From: Antilocapra americana
Lineage: Eukaryota; Chordata; Mammalia; Artiodactyla; Antilocapridae
Assembly (NCBI GenBank): GCA_007570785.1
Contig: ML660201.1
Location: 31,743,840-31,807,839 of the forward strand
Direction of reading: 5' to 3'
Length of the DNA: 64,000 bases
The notes below the pieces were generated by a model, which saw only the letters and a list, made by a program, of their open reading frames with translations, was not told where the DNA came from and searched no databases. A program made the position numbers and the translations under genes. This document shows positions 21,555 to 32,439 of the stretch, piece by piece (within the stretch, counting starts at the first letter, position 1; every line of letters begins with the position of its first letter).

Positions 21555-22235
21555 ATGATAAAAGCTATATATGACAAACCCACAGCAAACCTTATTCTCA
21601 ATGGTGAAAAATTGAAAGCATTTACCCTAAAGTCAGGAACAAGACAAGGGTGCCCACTCTTACCACTACTATCGAACATAGTTTTGGAAGTTTTGGCCAC
21701 AGCAATCAGAGCAGAAAAAGAAATAAAAGGAATCCAGGTAGGGAAAGAAGAAGTAAAACTCTCACTGTTTGCAGATGACAGGATCCTCTACTTAGAAAAC
21801 CCTGAAGACGCCACCAGAAAATTACTAGAGCTAATCAATGAATACAGTAAAGTAGCAGGATATAAAATTAACACACAGAAATCCCTTGCATTTCTATACA
21901 CTAACAATGAGAAAACAGAAAGAGAAATTAAGGAAACAATACCATTCACCACTGCAATGAAAAGAATAAAATATTTAGGAATAGATCTACCTAAAGAAAC
22001 AAAAGACCTATATATAGAAAACTATAAAACATTGATGAAAGAAATCAAAGAGGACACAAACAGATGGAGAAATATTCCATGTTCATGGATTGGAAGAATC
22101 AATATAGTGAAAATGAGTATACTACTCAAAGCAATCTGTAAATTCAATGCAATCCCTATCAAGCTACCAATGGTAATTTTCACAGAACTAGAACAAATAA
22201 TTTCAAAATCTGTATGGAAATCTAAAAAACCCTGA
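21555..22235 (+). pseudogene. L1 ORF2 reverse-transcriptase domain remnant
   Basis: A 226-residue open frame spanning the L1 RT palm and start of the thumb. Visible in order are a GCPL region at about residue 33, FADD at about residue 72, the conserved '[17 protein letters not shown]' stretch, '[15 protein letters not shown]', and '[14 protein letters not shown]'. The metal-binding aspartates of FADD are present. The frame is not preceded by an intact N-terminal endonuclease and ends in a stop before the C-terminal domain, so no functional ORF2 protein is expected. Confidence 0.88.
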
Positions 22236-22535
22236 ATAGCCAAAGCAATCATGAGAAAGAAGAATGCAACCGGAGGAATCAACCTGCCTGACTTCAGGCT
22301 CTACTACAAAGCAACAGTCATCAAGACAGTATGGTACTGGCACAAAGAAAGAAATATAGATCAATGGAACAAAATAGAAAGCCCAGAGATAATTCCACAC
22401 ACCTATGGACACCTTATCTTTGACAAAGGAGGCAAGAATATACAATGGAGAAAAGACAATCTCTTTAACAAGTGGTGCTGGGAAAACTGACCAACCACTC
22501 GTAAAAGAATGAAACTAGAACAGTTTCTAACATCA

Positions 22536-22896
22536 ATTCCTCGGTGTTCAGCTTTCTTTATAGACCAACTCTCACATCCATACATGACCACTGGAAAAAC
22601 CATAGCCTTGACTAGACGGACCTTTGTTGGCAAAGCAATGTCTCTGCTTTTTAATACGCTGTCTAGGTTGGTCATAACTTTCCTTCCAAGGAGTAAGCGT
22701 CTTTTAATTTCATGGCTGCAATCACCATCTGCAGTGATTCTGGGGCCCCCCAAAATAAAGTCAGCGACTGTTTCCACTGTTTCCCCATCTATCTGCCATG
22801 AAGTGATGGGACTGGATGCCATGATCTTAGTTTTCTGAATGTTGAGCTTTAAGCCAACTTTTTCACTCTTCTCTTTCACTTTCATAAAGAGGCTCT
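22536..22896 (-). mobile_element. BovB internal fragment
   Basis: The minus strand reads 'KVKEKSEKVGLKLNIQKTKIMASSPITSWQIDGETVETVADFILGG...', the region after the BovB YADD box, and 'VMYGCESWSIKKAEH'. The element's 3' end should lie at the left but is missing, and the left boundary abuts L1. The BovB 5' side is truncated at about 22896. Confidence 0.92.
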
Positions 22897-23256
22897 TAAG
22901 TCAAAAAGACAAAATATGCAACCACACACACAAACATCCCAGGAAATAAAAGCTTTTGAAAGCCACTCTATGAATGTTTCTCCACTTCTCTCTTATCACA
23001 CCATTTATGATAGTAGAAAACAACATTAAAGCCCAGGTATTGAGAACTATAAATAATATTCTTTGTACAACTGAAAAGAAGCTATGCTTCCAGAAGAATA
23101 ATCCAGGGTAGAGTTTAAGGCATTAGATAAGTGAGTGTAATAAACTACCAGAAGACACTGCCCTGCTTTACTGGTTACCTTTTCTTCCAGTTTGGTTACA
23201 TAGGTTGGGATCTATTATATAATTTGTGAATACTCTACCATAGGTATTTAGTGTTT
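22897..23256. other. Unassigned sequence
   Basis: About 360 bp of AT-rich DNA with a short CACACACA stretch. No gene or repeat is recognised. Confidence 0.5.
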
Positions 23257-23270
23257 AACTATAATTACAA
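23257..23270 (+). repeat. Left TSD (aactataattacaa) of L1 23271-24328
   Basis: The 14-mer aactataattacaa is repeated exactly at 24329-24342 after the A-rich tail. Confidence 0.95.
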
Positions 23271-24328
23271 AGGCAGCCTTCAGAATGGGAGAAAATAATA
23301 GCCAATGAAGCAACGGACAAACAATTCATCTCAAAAATATACAAGCAACTCCTGCAGCTCCATTCTAGAAAAATAAACGACCCAATCAAAAAGTGGGCCA
23401 AAGAACTTAACAGACATTTCTCCAAAGACGACATAAAAATGGCTAACAAACACATGAAAAGATGCTCAACATCACTCATCAGAGAAATGCAAATCAAAAC
23501 CACAATGAGGTACCACTTTACACCAGTCAGAATGGCTGCAATCCAAAAATCTACAAGCAATAAATGCTGGAGAGGATGTGGAGAAAAGGGAACCCTCTTA
23601 CACTGTTGGTGGGAATGCAAACTAGTACAGCCACTATGGAAAAATTCCTTAAAAAACTGAAAATAGAATTGCCATATCACCCAGCAATCCCACTGCTGGG
23701 CATACACACTGAAGAAACCAGAACTGAAAGAGCCACGTGTACCCCAATGTTCATCGCCACATTGTTTACAATAGCCAGGACATGGAAGCAACCTAGATGC
23801 CCATCAACTGACGAATAGATAAGAAAGCTGTGGTACATATACACAATGGAATATTACTCAGCATTAAAAAAAAATTCATTTGAATCAGTTCTACTCAGGT
23901 GGATGGAACTGAAGCCTATTATCCAGAGTGAAGTAAGCCAGAAGGAAAAACAATACAGTATACTAACACATATATATGGAATTTAGAAAGATGGTAATGA
24001 GAACCCTGCATGCAAGACAGCAAAAGAAACGCAGATGTATAGAACAGACTTGTGGACTCTATGGAAGAGGGCAAGGGTGGAATGATATGGGAGAATGGCA
24101 TTGAAACATGTTAGTTATCATATGTGAAATCAATCGCCAGCCCAGGGCTGATGCTCGCTCGGGGCTGGTGCACCAAGATGACCCAGGGGGAGGGAATCAG
24201 GAGGGAGGAGGGAGGGAGGTTTTGGAGGGGGAGTATATGTATACCCATGGCGGTTTCATGTCATTGTATGGCAAAACCAACACAATAAAGTAAAGAAAAT
24301 TTTAAAAAATTAAATTAAATTAAAAAAA
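23271..24328 (+). mobile_element. 5'-truncated bovine L1 with perfect 14-bp TSD
   Basis: About 1.06 kb: the C-terminal end of ORF2, then the full L1 3' UTR and a (TTAAA)n/A tail. The open pieces at 23439-23660 and 23564-23818 carry the C-terminal cysteine/histidine motif C-W-R-G-C-G-...-L-H-C-W-W-E-C. A frameshift near 23640 breaks the frame. The 3' UTR contains the GGGAGGAGGGAGGG run and the ATGGCGGTTTCATGTC end. The perfect TSD shows a relatively recent insertion by target-primed reverse transcription. Confidence 0.96.
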
Positions 24329-24342
24329 AACTATAATTACAA
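24329..24342 (+). repeat. Right TSD of L1 23271-24328
   Basis: Second copy of aactataattacaa; see 23257-23270. Confidence 0.95.
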
Positions 24343-24539
24343 TACTAGCTTATGCTTATCAGTAAGTTAAAAGATTAGGAGAGATAAAATAGACTTTAGG
24401 GTCTGAAACAGACTTTTTTTTTTAAAGATGGGGGAAAAAGAATTTATCTAATTAAAAAACGGAACAAAAAATTAAACCAGATTTTATCAGTCAGCCTTGC
24501 TTCAGTATCAAAACAATCCCCAAATCTCAGAGGGCACAT

Positions 24540-25300
24540 TATACATTGTTTTTCCTATTCACAAGACATGTCAGCTGTAGGGTGGCTGTGGCTGCCTCCA
24601 GGCTGTAGCTTTTGTTCCATGTCTTCTCACAGTTCAGTTCAGTTGCTCAGTCATGTCTGACTCTTTGCAATTCCATGGACTAAAGCACTCCAGGCTTCCC
24701 TGTCCATCACCAACTCCTGGAGCATACTCAAACTCATGTCCATTGAGTTGGAGATGCCATCCAACTATCCCATCCTCTGTCATCCCCTTCTCCTCTCGCC
24801 TTCAATCTTTCCCAGCATCAGGGTCTTTTCCAATGAGTCAGTTCTTCACATCAGGTGGCCAGAGTATTGGAGCTTCAGCATCAGTACTTCCAATGAATAT
24901 TCAGGACTGATTTCCTTTAGGATGGACTGGTTCAACCTCATCACAGTCCAAGGGACTCTCAACAGTTTCTCCAACACCACAGTTCAAAAGCATCACTTCT
25001 TCAGCACTTAGCTTTCTTTATGGTCCAACTCTCACATCCATAGATGACTACTGGAAAAACGATACCTTTAACTCCAAGACTCAATCAGCAGGAACAGACC
25101 TCACCCTAAGACATGCCATTCTCAAGGCAAGCTAGAGGGCTGACAGAGACTTGTGCCTCTTGTAGCTTTGTTCAAAATTAGAACACTGTCACTTTCACAT
25201 ACATTCACTGACCAAGCTAAGTCATGATGTCAAGCATGACTATGGCACAGGGAGGCATTGCAAATCATTTAACCATGGGCGGCGAAGTATAACAGATCAT
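24540..25300. repeat. Possible ancient interspersed repeat split by BovB
   Basis: The flanks of the BovB (24540-24628 and about 25075-25300) resemble two halves of one ancient mammalian repeat: CATGTCAGCTGTAGGGTGGCTG on the left, and GCATTGCAAATCATTTAACCATGG on the right. The family could not be named, and this is a by-eye impression. Confidence 0.4.
24629..25074 (-). mobile_element. BovB 3' fragment
   Basis: A minus-strand BovB with an intact 3' terminus at the left (GTTCAGTTCAGTTGCTCAG), running up to the 'GCESWTIKKAE' region (TCCAACTCTCACATCCATAG) at the right. About 445 bp, 5'-truncated. Confidence 0.93.
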
Positions 25301-25900
25301 CTTATAGGGAAAGACGCAGAATTGAAAACTATGATATAATTTATTCCACAGATCTTCCAACTTGCATGCCGAATGCTTTTCTCCCCATTGTTGGTAAGTC
25401 TGAGCAAAAGTACATACTCACAGCCATTAAGGGAAAGAAAAAAATGAACAATCCAGGCTTGAAAAAGATTCTGAGAATGTGATGACATGAACTCACTCCC
25501 CTTTACCCCCATTCTATTTTCAATCTATCTGCTGCAACAACAGGTATAGGCCTGGAGCCTGCAGACAGCTAAATGAAATTGAGGGCTTGGATCCCTCGGA
25601 GGGTAGAAGAGGGAACTAGAAAATGTTGCAGTTGTTTTTCTTTCCTCCAAGCCGGGCCTAGTGCCTGGGGACCAGCCTCTTGGAAAAAGCCTGGAACAGA
25701 CTGTAAATTCATACTACTAGAAAAAGCCCAGTCCATGGAGATCTGATGACCCTGGGACAGGAGGAAGGCATGTCTCCCTGATCAGTAGAGGCCAACACCA
25801 GAACTAGACCCTGCTGAGCTTTTAAGGAAGATACGACCACATATAAGCAGGCTGATCATCCGAAAAGACAGTGATTGGTCAGGACAAAGGGGACAAATCC
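25301..25900. other. Unassigned sequence
   Basis: About 600 bp; no gene or repeat is recognised. The minus-strand frame at 25297-25512 has no recognisable product. Confidence 0.45.
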
Positions 25901-26680
25901 ACAACTAAACAGAGCTGCTTGAACTGAGAGAGGCCAACATGGGTCAGAAAAATAATAAAAAGAACTTAGGGAGATTTAACCACAGCATAGAGAAGTCTTC
26001 CTGCATCTAAAAACAAGAGTTTCCAAATAAACCATACAGTATATAAACTAAAGGAAAGAATGAACTGTGGCAAAGGTCCAAATCTGTGGTCTGGAAAGTC
26101 AAATGGAAAAAAATAGCTTCAAGTAGCAAAATAGAAATCATGACAGAAAAGATAAGAGATCTGGAAGATAGATTTAATGAGAAGAACTGCAGTTCTAGCA
26201 GAAGAAATATGAACAGATAGAGAAGAGACAATACAGAATACATCACAGAAGAAAATTTGCTTAGATCAAAAAAAGATCTTAATCTTCAGATTCAGAAAGC
26301 TCACTTTGCCCTAGACACAAATATAGACATAACTATGTAAATTCCTGAACTATTTTAGGAATTTAAGAAAGGGAAAAAAAACTGAAGCTTGTAGGTAGCA
26401 AGACCTTACAGAGAAGAGAATTCAGAGAGGCATTTGACTTCTCATGTGCAATGTAAGAAGCTATAGCAATAACTCTTAACAGACTACTGAAAGGAAAACA
26501 GCGATGCCCAAACACCACATCTAGTAGGTAAAACAGATGGGTGGATACTCAGAAAATGTACCACCCATCAGCCTCATATAGGAAAATATCTGTGAAAGAA
26601 CTCTGACTGAAGAACAAATGGATTAGAACAAAGACCCTCTAAGGGAGGACATCAGAAAGAGCAAGAGGACACATTGTTCT
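25900..26680 (+). mobile_element. Possible HAL1-like (L1-related) relic
   Basis: Words such as AAGATAAGAGATCTGGAAG, TCACAGAAGAAAATTTGC and CAGATTCAGAAAGCTCAC...CCTAGACAC are typical of L1 ORF1 and the half-L1 family HAL1. It is heavily decayed, and the exact family and boundaries are uncertain. Confidence 0.5.
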
Positions 26681-27947
26681 TGCACTTGCTTCCTCTGCCT
26701 GTATCAAGTTTCACATATCGGTACCAACTCCACGGAACCTTCTAACCATAAGAGAGACAAACGCTGCCAAGGACCATTGTAAATCTAATTCTAGGAAGCT
26801 ATCAATTATAAGGCACATCTTAATTTCAAAGGTGCTAAAAAAAAAAAACTTGCTTTTTAGAATTATGATATATGAAAGTTTTACACACAGTTTAGTACAA
26901 GTTAGTAATTATTAACTGTCTGGCAGCATGTAATAAATTCTAGATCAAAATTCTTGAAACAAAACATACATACAGCAAAGCAGTATCTACTAACCACTGA
27001 ACTAAAAGTATTAAACTGTCTCAGGAAAATCCAGGACGTGAGAGAGGACTACAAATAGGAGTAAAAGCATCCTACAGATTCTGGCTAGATATTAGGTAGG
27101 CAGAAGAGTGAAGTATTCTCAAGTTCTCACTTTACTGAGAGGGGGGTATGGAAAAGGTATAAAAATGAGCAAGTCATACTAAAGTCAGGTTGGGGGGAGA
27201 AATCATTAGTGCCTTATGTTCAAATAACGGTAACTTAATATTTCTAATGACGAGTACAGGAAAAGTAATTACTTATGGGATGGAAAATTTTTAAACAAGA
27301 ACAAACCACCAAAAAAAAAAAGTATACAATAATTTTATCAACCCCACAAAAAAATAAAAAGGAAATAAAGAAACCAAAAGTTAAAATATATAATAAAGCA
27401 GTTAAAAGAAAAATTATTTACACAACAGGTAAAGAAAGAAAATTATTCCATTATAAGACCTAGTTATATTCTGTTAAAATTATAAAGAAACACTTAAAAG
27501 GACAAGCACAGACATTAGGTTTAGAAGGTTAAAAAGACTAAATGGTATGTTTTTAAGTATCATTATGTAATGATAAAAGCCGTGATTTATGAACAGGCCA
27601 TGTCATAAACCTATACCCAACCAAAACCTTAACAATTAAATGAATAAAAAACTGAAACTAGATAATACTGCCATCAGCCAAGAGTATTAGTCAACATTCC
27701 TTAAAAGTTGTGGTGAACAGAGTAAGACACGAAAATAAAATAACTGATGGAACACAAGAAAAAGAGGAGAGGAAAGAAGGAAAAAGAACCCTTCTTACTC
27801 TCACGCCATAGAAAACCCAAGGCTTTCTAGTAAAACAGTTCTAAGTTTAATCAAAAAATTGGGAAACATGGCGAGTTACAGAGAAACTTACAAAGTCAAT
27901 GCATTTTAAAACTACTTTATCCATAAGATCCTAAAAAGAAAAAAGCA
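26681..27947. other. Unassigned AT-rich sequence
   Basis: About 1.27 kb, locally A-rich at 27310-27440, where an open frame of lysine-rich residues reflects composition. No gene is recognised. Confidence 0.5.
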
Positions 27948-28010
27948 GAGTGGGGGTGGTAACCATTCACAATAGTAACAAACCTATGGATAAATTCAAG
28001 AGGTATATGA
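27948..28010 (+). mobile_element. Old L1 ORF2 fragment, first part
   Basis: AACCATTCACAATAGTAACAAA is a familiar L1 ORF2 string. The element resumes at 28398 after a CHR-2 SINE, and probably again at 33226 after the mariner. Confidence 0.65.
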
Positions 28011-28397
28011 GGACTTCCCTGGTGGGGCAGCAGACAGCAATCTGCCTAGCAATGCAGGAGGCACAGGTTCGATCTCTGGTCTCAGAAGATTCCAGGTACC
28101 AGAAACAGCCAGGCCCATGGGGCAGCCACGCCCACATGCCACAACTACTGAAGCCCACGCACTGTAAGGCCCACAAGCCACAACAACAACTAGTGAAGTC
28201 CACGCACTCCAGAGCCTACCAGCCACAACCACTGGGCCTGTGTGCTGCAGCTACTGAAGCCCTCTCATCTCGGGTCTATGCTCCACAACAGGGGAGGCCA
28301 CCGCAATGAGAAACCCACTCACTGCAACAAGGAGAAGGCCCCGTTCACTGCAACTAGAGAAAGTCTGTACAAAGCAACAAACACAGCATAGCCAAAA
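28011..28397 (+). mobile_element. CHR-2 SINE, long variant
   Basis: The head GAGGACTTCCCTGGTGGGGCAG is followed by several degenerate repeats of the 'CCACAACTACTGAAGCCC' body unit and the final AAGCAACAAACACAGCATAGCC tail. At about 387 bp it is longer than the copies at 8910 and 18871 because the body unit is repeated more often. Confidence 0.85.
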
Positions 28398-28770
28398 AAC
28401 TGATCTATAAGTATGAACAGAACTATAGGATGATCATCAAAAGACATCAAATAAGGTCTGGAAAAAATGTAGAAACTACACTGCATTCTTCTCAGTTTTC
28501 CCAAGTTTAATACATACATACTTAATATAACTTTCAGTTATACAGCAATCTTTTAAAAATTGTATACTGATCTTAACATTTATATGGAAGAAAACATACA
28601 CATGCATAGCCAGGAGTATTTTCAAAAAAACAAGAGAAAGGGGTGGGTGGGGGTCAGCAGAATTCATGTTCATATATGAGAATATACTTAAAAACCAACT
28701 TTAATCTAATCAATATATTTGTAGCCTAAAAGTAAATAGAACTATTAACAAAACAGAACAGCGAGCCAAG
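28398..28770 (+). mobile_element. Old L1 ORF2 fragment, second part
   Basis: TTAACATTTATATGGAAG...CATAGCCAGGAGTATTTTC and the terminal AACAAAACAGAACAGCGAGCC match L1 ORF2 order. The mariner is inserted directly after this last string, and the L1 text appears to continue behind it at 33226. Confidence 0.7.
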
Positions 28771-28772
28771 TA
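28771..28772 (+). repeat. TA target duplication, left of mariner
   Basis: The TA dinucleotide adjoins the inverted repeat, as expected for mariner/Tc1 insertion. Its partner is at 33224-33225. Confidence 0.85.
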
Positions 28773-28869
28773 TTAGGTTGGTGAAAAGTAAATGCAATAT
28801 AAGACTGTGAATTTTAAATCATTATAAGTAGACACAAACAAATATTTATTAATCAAAACAGGAACCACT

Positions 28870-29231
28870 ACAATCTACACATTTTTGCCAATGAGAAGTA
28901 ATTTTATTTATTTATGTAGAGTAAAAATCCATGCTTCGGGATTTGACAAACTCTTAGAAAGTATTTTCTGCCTCCTGCTGGTTGTGGAAGCATTTTCGCT
29001 GCAAAAAGTTGTCAAGATGGTTGAATAAGGGGTAATCAGTTGGCTAGAGGTCATGTGAATAGGGTGGATGAGGTACAACTTTATAGCCCAATTTGTTCAA
29101 CTTTTGAAGCGTTGGTTGTGTGACATTGGGTCACATACTCTCATGGAGAAGCACTGGGCCCTTTCTGTTGACCAGTGTCAACTATAGGCATCACAGTTTT
29201 TAATACATCTTATTGATTTGTTGCTATTTGC
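28870..29231 (-). pseudogene. mariner transposase, C-terminal half (broken)
   Basis: On the minus strand the frame gives a stretch recognisable as the mariner catalytic core: 'HDL-stop-PTDYPLFNHLDNFLQ' and 'CFHNQQEAEN'. The third catalytic aspartate lies in the PTDY motif and is kept. The second catalytic motif, usually H-D-N, reads H-E-S (about 29140-29148), so the aspartate is lost. At least three in-frame stops are present. The N-terminal half is separated by 3.2 kb of BovB. Confidence 0.85.
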
Positions 29232-29931
29232 AAGGCCTCCTCAGACAGTCATTTTGCTTTTTTGCATTTCTTTTCCATGGGGATGGTCTTAATCTCTGTC
29301 TCCTGTACAACGTCAAGAACCTCCGTCCATACTTCCGCAGGCACTCTATCAGATCTAGTCCCTTAAATCTATTTCTCATTTCCACTGTATAATCATAAGG
29401 GATTTGATTTAGGTCATACCTGAATGGTCTAGTGGTTTTCCCTACTTTCTTCAATTTAAGTCTGAATTTGGCAATAAGGAGCTCATGATCTGAGCCACAG
29501 TCAGCTCCCGGTCTTGTTTTTGCTGACTGTATAGAGCTTCTCCATCTTTGGCTGCAAAGAATATAATCCATCTTATTTCAGTGTTGATCATCTGGTGATG
29601 CCCATGTGTAGAGTCTTCTCTTGTGTTGCTGGAAGAGGGTGTTTGCTATGACCAGTGCGTTCTCTTCACAAAACTCTATTAGCCTTTGCCCTCCTTCATT
29701 CTGTACTCCAAGGCCAAACTTGCCTGTTACTCCAGGTGTTTCCTGACTTCCTATTTCCGCATTCCAGTCCCCTATAATGAAAAGGACATCTTTTTTGGGT
29801 GTTAGTTCTAAAAGGTCTTGTAGGTATTCATAGAACTGTTCAACTTCAGCTTCATCAGTGTTACTGGTTGGGGCATAGACTTGGATTACAGTGATACTGA
29901 ATGGTTTGCCTTGGAAAAGAACAGAGATCAT
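29232..29931 (-). pseudogene. BovB endonuclease remnant (inverted part)
   Basis: Two minus-strand frames, 29578-29931 and 29224-29571, form one apurinic/apyrimidinic-type endonuclease region. Seen are 'ITVIQVYAPTSNTDEAEVEQFYEYLQDLLELTPKKD', the catalytic G-D-W-N-A-E-I-G motif and the S-D-H-E-L-L motif. The two frames are in phase and separated by a single TGA at about 29575-29577, where CGA would be the natural reading (a CpG transition). Apart from that stop this domain is remarkably well kept. Confidence 0.9.
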
Positions 29932-30540
29932 TCTGTCATTTTTGAGATTGCATCCAAGTATTGCATTTCAGACTCTTTTGTTGACTATGATGGCTACTTC
30001 ATTTCTTCTAAGGAATTCCTACACACAGTACTAGTCATCTGAGTTCAATTCACCCATTCCAGTCCATCTCTGTTCACTGATTCCTAGAATGTCGACACAC
30101 TCTTGCCATCTCCTGTTTGACTACTTCCAATTTGCCTTGATTCATGGACCTAACATTCCAGGTTCCTATGCAATATTGCTCTTTACAGCATCAGACCTTT
30201 CTTCTATCACCAGTCACATTCACAACTGGGTATTGTTCTTGTTTTGGCTCCATCGCTTCATTCTTTCTGGAGTTATTTCTCCACTGATCTCCAGTAGCAT
30301 ATTGGGCACCTACCCACCTGGGGAGTTCATCTTTCAGTATTCTATATTTTTGCCTTTTCACACTGTTCATGGGGTTCTCAAGGCAAGAATACTGAAGTGG
30401 TTTGCCATTCCCTTCTCCAGTGGACCACATCCCATCAGACGTCTCCACAATGACCCGACCGTCATGGGTGGCCCCACATGGCATGGCTTAGTTTCACTGA
30501 GTTACACAAGGCTGTGGTCCATGTGATCAGACTGGTTATT

Positions 30541-32300
30541 TTACAAATAGCTGTGAAAATAAGAGAAGCGAAAATCAAAGGAGAAAAGGAAAGATATTCC
30601 CGTCTGAATGCAGAGTTCCAAAGAATAGCAAGGAGAGATAAGAAAGCCTTCCTCAATGATCAACACAAACAAATAGAGGAAAAGAACAGAATGGGAAAGA
30701 CTACAGATCTCTTCAAGAAAATTAGAGATTCCAAGGGAACATTTCATGCAAAGATGAGCTCAATAAAGGACAGAGATGGTAGGGACCTAACAGAAGCAGA
30801 AGATATTAGGACGAGGTGGCAAGAATACGCAGAAGATTTGTAAAAATAAATAAATAAATAAATAAAGATGTTCATGACCCAGATAATCACGATGGTGTGA
30901 TCACTCACCTAGAGCCAGACATCCTGGAATGTGAAGTCAAGTGGGCCTTAGAAAGTATCACTATGAACAAAGTTAGTGGAGGTGATGGAATTCCAGTTGA
31001 GCTACTTCAAATCCTGAAAGATGATGCTGTAAAAGTGCTGCACTCAATACGCCAGCAAATCTGGAAAGCTCAGCAGTGGCCACAGGACTGGAAAAGGTCA
31101 ATTTTCATTCCAATCTCACAGAAAGGCAATGCCAAAGAATGCTCAAACTACTGCACAATTGGATTCATCTTACACGCTAGTAAAGTAATGCTCAAAATTC
31201 TCCAAGCCAGGCTTCAGCAACACGTGAACCGTGAACTTCCAGATATTCAAGCTGGTTTTAGAAAAGGCAGAGGAACCAGAGATCAAGTTGCCAACATCCA
31301 CTGGATTATCGAAAAGGCAAGAGAGCTCTAGAAAAACATCTAATTCTGCTTTACTGACTAAGCCAAAGCCTTTGACTGTGTGGATCATAATAAACTGGAA
31401 AATTCTGAAAAAGATGGGAATACCAGACCATCTGACTTGTCTCTTAAGAAACCTGTATGCAGGTCAGGAAGCAACAGTTAGAACTGGACATGCAACAACA
31501 GACTGGCTCCAAATAGGAAAAGGAGTACGTCAAGGCTGTATATTGTCACCCTGCTTATTTAACTTATATGCAGAGTACATCATGAGAAATGCTCGGCTGG
31601 AAGAAACACTAGTTGGAATCAAGATTGCCAAGAGAAATATGAAAAACCTCGGATATGCAGATAACACCACTATTATGGCAGAAAGTGAAGAGGCACTGAA
31701 GAGCCTCTTGATGAAAGTGAAAGAGGAGAGTGAAAAAGTTGGCTTAAAGCTCAACATTCAGAAAACTAAGATCATGGCACCTGGTACCATCCCTTCATGG
31801 GAAATAGATGGGGAAAACAGTGGAAACAGTGTCAGACTTTATTTTGGGGGGCTCCAAAATCACTGCAGATAGTGATTGCAGCCATGAAATTAAAAGACGC
31901 CTAATCCTTGGAAAGAAAGGCATGACCAACCTAGATAGCATATTGAAAAGCAGAGACATTACTTTGCCAACAAAGGACCATCTAGTCAAGGCTATGGTTT
32001 TTCCAGTAGTCACGTATGGATGTGAGAGTTGGACGGTGAAGAAAGCTGAGTGCTGAAGAATTAATGCTTTTGAACTGTGGTGTTGGAGAAGACTCTTGAG
32101 AGTCTCTTGGCCTGCAAGAAAATCGGACAAGTCCATCCTAAAGGAGATCAGTCCTGGGTGTTCATTGGAAGGACTGGTATTGAAGCTGAAACTCCAATAC
32201 TTTGACCACCTCTTGCAAAGAGCTGACTCATTGGAAAAGACCCTAATGCTAGGAAGGATTAGGGGCAGGAGGAAAAGGGGATGACAGAGGATGAGATCAT
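30541..32300 (+). pseudogene. BovB reverse-transcriptase remnant (sense part)
   Basis: Open pieces at 30478-30843, 30897-31331, 31231-31872 and 31808-32056 give the connector, RT and C-terminal regions. The RT box reads YADN at 31654-31665 rather than YADD, so a catalytic aspartate is lost. Frameshifts and a stop at about 31331 ('KAREL-stop') further disable it. An (AAAT)n expansion at 30841-30867 replaces the normal sequence between the connector and RT. Confidence 0.9.
30841..30867 (+). repeat. (AAAT)n microsatellite inside BovB
   Basis: Repeated TAAA units occupy the place where the copy at 52.1 kb reads CTATACAAAAAA. This looks like local slippage expansion of an A-rich site. Confidence 0.85.
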
Positions 32301-32439
32301 TGGATGGCATCACCAACTCGATGGACACAGGTCTGAGTGGACTCCAGGAATTGGTGATGGACAGGCAGGCCTGGCGTGCTGTGACTCATGGGGTCGCAAA
32401 GAGTCAGACACGACTGAGTGACTGAACTGAACTGACTGA

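Larger units (their letters stand above)
20480..22535 (+). mobile_element. L1 LINE ORF2 fragment (bovine type), lacking 5' and 3' ends
   Basis: This is about 2 kb of L1 ORF2 covering the region upstream of and through the reverse transcriptase. Open pieces are 20442-20981, 21555-22235 and 22251-22490. The middle piece carries the intact RT box FADD at 21768-21779, the 'GCPLLPLL' stretch and the '[13 protein letters not shown]' thumb-region words. It is interrupted by a separate L1 tail at 21041-21127 and by stop codons, and it stops abruptly at about 22535 where an antisense BovB begins. It has no poly-A end. It is a dead copy. Confidence 0.93.
29232..32439 (+). mobile_element. Near full-length BovB with inverted 5' part (twin-primed)
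   Basis: About 3.2 kb, the usual BovB size. The 5' part (29232-30540) lies on the minus strand and holds the endonuclease; the 3' part (about 30541-32439) lies on the plus strand and holds the RT and C-terminus. The inverted part begins with the complement of ...GAGGAGGCCTT, and the plus part begins with AAATAGCTGTGAAAATAAG; in the copy at 51.8 kb these words are adjacent. The end at 32439 is the normal BovB terminus with ACTGA-type repeats. It is inserted into the mariner; its TSD is unclear (ttgct-type words on both sides). Confidence 0.93.

Noticed and set aside
24170..24240. G-rich GGGAGG-type run as a possible regulatory G-quadruplex
   Set aside because: It is the standard G-rich part of the bovine L1 3' UTR and recurs at 41640, 58270 and 63340. 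It may form a quadruplex but is not locus-specific.
28139..28290. Regular CCACAACTACTGAAG-like units suggestive of a CRISPR or tandem array
   Set aside because: The units are the internal body of a CHR-2 SINE, not direct repeats with unique spacers.
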